Shown here: piece by piece, positions 21,596 through 24,288 of the stretch
How positions within the stretch are numbered: position 1 is the first letter of the stretch
Layout: each line of letters opens with the position of its first letter
Origin: DAOTTW01 sp034437615
GTDB lineage: Bacteria > Chloroflexota > Anaerolineae > Aggregatilineales > Phototrophicaceae
Length of the DNA stretch: 24,288 nucleotides
NCBI GenBank assembly: GCA_034437615.1
Contig: DAOTTW010000282.1
Span: 1-24,288 of the forward strand
Direction of reading: 5' to 3'
Program-made: the position numbers and the translations under genes
The notes under the pieces: model-generated
Seen by the model: only the letters and a program-made list of their open reading frames with translations
The model's database searches: none
Told to the model about the DNA's origin: nothing

Positions 21596-24288
21596 ATGAG
21601 TATGCTGAATTTGACAATCAACGGACAAGACATCCAACGCGAAGCCGACGAGTCACGCACGTTAGCGGCGTTTTTGCGCTATGACATGGGGCTGACGGGC
21701 ACGAAAATCGGCTGTGATGAGGCTGAATGTGGGATTTGCACCGTGCTGGTTGATGGCGTGCCGGTTGACTCTTGCGTGTATCCGGTATTCAAGGCGCAAG
21801 GCAGGCACATCACGACGATAGAAGGGATAGCCAACGCAGATGCAGACGATGGTGAATTGCACCCCTTACAGCGTAATTTCATCGCACATGGGGCCGTACA
21901 GTGTGGCTTTTGCACACCGGGCCTGATTATGACGGGTAAAGCGCTACTCGATGAAAACCCGCAAGCGGGTGAGCATGACATCAAGGTCGCGCTAAAGGAC
22001 ACGTATTGTCGTTGCACGGGGTATACAAGCGTGATTCGCGCCATACAATCAGCGGCCTGTGAAGCGCGTGGCGAAGCGCCGTTACCTGTGAACGATCCGA
22101 CGATTGATGAACCAATGGAAGTGGTCGGTCATTCGGTGCCGCCTGTAGAGGTCGTGAAGAAAGTCAACGGGGAAGCGCTTTACACAGATGATTACACATT
22201 TCCACAGATGCTACATGCTCGCACACTACGCTCGCCTTATCCACACGCCCGCATCCTGAATATCGACACTAGCCAAGCCGAAGCGCTGGAAGGCGTTGTT
22301 GCTGTACTAACCTATAAAGACGTGCCCGGTGAGAACATACACGGTTTGATCTATCGTGATTGGCCTGTGCTCTGTGACGAGGTCGTGCGCTATGTCGGTG
22401 ATGCAGTGGCGATTATCGCAGCGGAAACACAGGAGCTTGCCAACGAAGCGTTGAAGTTAATCAAGGTGGATTATGAGCCGTTGCCCGTCGTGGCGGACCC
22501 CGAATACGCCCACTCTGACGATGCGCCCAATTTACACCCTAAACATCCTACTGGTAACTTGTTGAAGCATATCAAGGTGCGGCACGGTGATATTGACGCG
22601 GGTTTTGCGGCTGCGGCTGTCGTGATTGAGCGGGAATATCGCACGCCGACCACCGAACATGCTTTTCTGGAACCTGAATGCGCTATTGGGGTGCCCGCCG
22701 GCTACCCTGAGCACGACAAACTGACGATTTACGTTGGGTCACAGATTCCGTATCAAGACCGCAATCAGATTGCGTCAGCAATGGACTTACCGGAAGAACA
22801 GATTCGCGTGATCGGCACGCTCATCGGTGGCGGTTTTGGTGGCAAAGAGGACATCGCAGGGCAAATTCATGTGGCGATGCTGGCTAATGTTACAAGGCGG
22901 CCTGTGAAGATGCTGTACAGTCGGCAGGAATCGCTGATCTTTCATCCCAAGCGCCATGCAACCATTATTCGCATCAAAACAGGTGCAACCCGCGACGGCA
23001 AGCTAATCGCGGTGCAGGCTGAACTATATGGCGATGCCGGGGCGTATGCATCGTTATCCGACAAGGTGATGACCCGTGCCACGACTCATGCGACTGGCCC
23101 ATATGTCGTGCCGAATGCGAAGATTGATTGTTATGCGATGTACACGAACAACCCACCTTCAGGTGCATTTCGGGGTTTTGGTGTGACGCAATCGGCCTTT
23201 GCGGTGGAGCAGAACATGGACCTGGTTGCAGAAGCACTTGACATCGACCCGTTGGAATTCAGGCGGATGAACGCACAAACTGTAGGCGTCATGACAGCCA
23301 CCGGGCAAGTGTTACGTGAATCTGTTGGGTTGCTGGAAACCATTGAGGACGTGCAGCGCGATATGCAACATGGCGACACAACTTTCAAATGGGGCTGGCG
23401 TGAAGGTAACAAAGCCTATGGTTGGGGGGTTGCGGCGGCTTATAAAAACACAGGGCTTGGTGGCGGTGCACCGGATAAATCCGAAGCTGAGGTTGAAGCC
23501 TACGAAGACGGTACAGTGATGGTGCGCACGGCTGCTGCGGATATGGGGCAAGGTATCGCGCATGTGGTGGCGCAATGCGCTGCTGAAGAAATGCGTGTAC
23601 CGTATGAGCGTGTGAAGGTGCTGCTGTGTGATACCGATTTGACGCCGAACGGTGGCCCGACGACGGCATCACGTCAGACCTACATGACGGGCAATGCCGT
23701 GCGTTTGGCGGCTTCTGCGCTACGTGAAGCCATCACGCAATCTGCTGCTGAATACATGGATGTGAAGCCACAGCAAATCCGCTACGAAGAAGGTTTAATG
23801 TACAAAGAAGGCAATGGGCAGAGCGTGCAAATTGGTGAAGTCGTCAAGTGGATGAAAGCCAATAACCTGATGCCACGCACGCGCCATGAATACACCGCAC
23901 CGAAGACGCAACCACTCGGTACAGGTGGCGATATGCATTTTGCTTTCAGCTATGCGACGCAGGCCGCTTTAGTTGAGGTGGATATGGAAACTGGCGAAAT
24001 CAAGGTGTTGAAGGTCGCTTCCAGCACCGATATTGGCCGGGCAATCAATCCGCTGATGTTACAAGGTCAGATTGAAGGCGGTATCGTGATGGCGATGGGC
24101 AATTGCTTGACGGAATCCTATATCGTTGAAGATGGCATCCCCTGGACACATTTACTGGCACGCTACAAGATGCCGAGCATCAAGCACACGCCTGAAATTG
24201 TGTCACGTTTGGTGGAGCATCGCACCGCAGATGGCCCGTATGGTGCGAAGGGCGTCGGTGAAATTCCGTCAATCAACACGACGCCCGC
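21596..24288 (+). CDS. Fused [2Fe-2S]/molybdopterin subunit of a xanthine dehydrogenase family enzyme (3' end outside window)
   Basis: The frame is open for 897 codons to the right edge without a stop. ATG 21596 has AGGA seven bases upstream. The N-terminal plant-type ferredoxin domain has Cys40, Cys45, Cys48 and Cys60; the second [2Fe-2S] domain has Cys103, Cys106, Cys138 and Cys140 (QCGFCTPGL and YCRCTGY). The molybdopterin domain starts near residue 185 ('VKKVNGEALYTDDY') and shows 'IGGGFGGKEDIAGQ', 'PPSGAFRGFGVTQSAF', 'AADMGQGIAHVVAQ', and near the edge 'GPYGAKGVGEIPSINTTP' with the catalytic Glu. The Glu after GFGGK and the Arg of AFRGFG align with the purine-binding Glu and Arg of xanthine oxidase, which favours a purine or related N-heterocycle substrate over aldehydes or CO. 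Separate Fe-S and Mo genes are more usual; the fusion is known in Desulfovibrio aldehyde oxidoreductase and selenium-dependent hydroxylases. Confidence 0.92.
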   Translation, partial: MSMLNLTINGQDIQREADESRTLAAFLRYDMGLTGTKIGCDEAECGICTVLVDGVPVDSCVYPVFKAQGRHITTIEGIANADADDGELHPLQRNFIAHGAVQCGFCTPGLIMTGKALLDENPQAGEHDIKVALKDTYCRCTGYTSVIRAIQSAACEARGEAPLPVNDPTIDEPMEVVGHSVPPVEVVKKVNGEALYTDDYTFPQMLHARTLRSPYPHARILNIDTSQAEALEGVVAVLTYKDVPGENIHGLIYRDWPVLCDEVVRYVGDAVAIIAAETQELANEALKLIKVDYEPLPVVADPEYAHSDDAPNLHPKHPTGNLLKHIKVRHGDIDAGFAAAAVVIEREYRTPTTEHAFLEPECAIGVPAGYPEHDKLTIYVGSQIPYQDRNQIASAMDLPEEQIRVIGTLIGGGFGGKEDIAGQIHVAMLANVTRRPVKMLYSRQESLIFHPKRHATIIRIKTGATRDGKLIAVQAELYGDAGAYASLSDKVMTRATTHATGPYVVPNAKIDCYAMYTNNPPSGAFRGFGVTQSAFAVEQNMDLVAEALDIDPLEFRRMNAQTVGVMTATGQVLRESVGLLETIEDVQRDMQHGDTTFKWGWREGNKAYGWGVAAAYKNTGLGGGAPDKSEAEVEAYEDGTVMVRTAAADMGQGIAHVVAQCAAEEMRVPYERVKVLLCDTDLTPNGGPTTASRQTYMTGNAVRLAASALREAITQSAAEYMDVKPQQIRYEEGLMYKEGNGQSVQIGEVVKWMKANNLMPRTRHEYTAPKTQPLGTGGDMHFAFSYATQAALVEVDMETGEIKVLKVASSTDIGRAINPLMLQGQIEGGIVMAMGNCLTESYIVEDGIPWTHLLARYKMPSIKHTPEIVSRLVEHRTADGPYGAKGVGEIPSINTTP

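Overview
The window looks like chromosomal DNA of a mid-GC bacterium, most likely a Chloroflexota (Anaerolineae-like) lineage. This is inferred from the long Thr/Pro/Ala 'TPTAT' linker in a lipoprotein, a DUF4058 protein, the Bat operon style and the general protein character; no rRNA or marker gene is present to prove it. I see no tRNA, rRNA, CRISPR array, insertion sequence, phage or plasmid gene.

Region 1 (1-5552, + strand) is transport and small-acid metabolism. It holds the 3' end of a branched-chain-amino-acid-type ABC substrate-binding protein, its LivF-like ATPase, an FMN-dependent alpha-hydroxy-acid oxidase, and a complete second ABC importer of the TrpXYZ-like type in the order permease, ATPase, substrate-binding protein. 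The importer ends at a strong intrinsic terminator (5517-5552).

Region 2 (about 5616-13804, + strand) is a complete MoxR-Bat operon: MoxR AAA+ ATPase, DUF58 protein, a BatD/DUF4381-like membrane protein, BatA, BatB, a TPR lipoprotein (BatC-like, with a Thr/Pro stalk and a C-terminal Asp-Trp), BatD, and BatE (TPR, membrane helices, SH3-like). Most junctions overlap (TGATG, ATGA, or 11-23 bases), so the genes are probably co-transcribed and translationally coupled. The parts fit an envelope machine: a cytoplasmic ATPase chaperone, membrane-anchored VWA proteins with intact MIDAS motifs, and extracytoplasmic TPR and beta-rich partners.

Region 3 (13833-20491, - strand) is the accessory part and the least explained. 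In transcription order it encodes a DUF4058 protein, an ATP-grasp ligase, a leaderless subtilisin-like protease with an insertion, a small alpha/beta-hydrolase, a RimK-like ATP-grasp ligase and a glutathionylspermidine-synthase-like (circularly permuted) ATP-grasp ligase. Three carboxylate-amine ligase folds with a protease and an esterase suggest synthesis and turnover of a small peptide or amide conjugate, or peptide tagging of a protein; the product is unknown. Two repeats sit between these genes: a heptanucleotide tandem repeat filling the gap before the esterase, and a perfect 47-bp tandem duplication of the protease translation start that creates chained mini-ORFs.

Region 4 (20620-24288, + strand) encodes a molybdenum hydroxylase of the xanthine dehydrogenase family: a separate FAD subunit, then a large subunit with the two [2Fe-2S] domains fused to the molybdopterin domain. 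The large subunit runs off the right edge.
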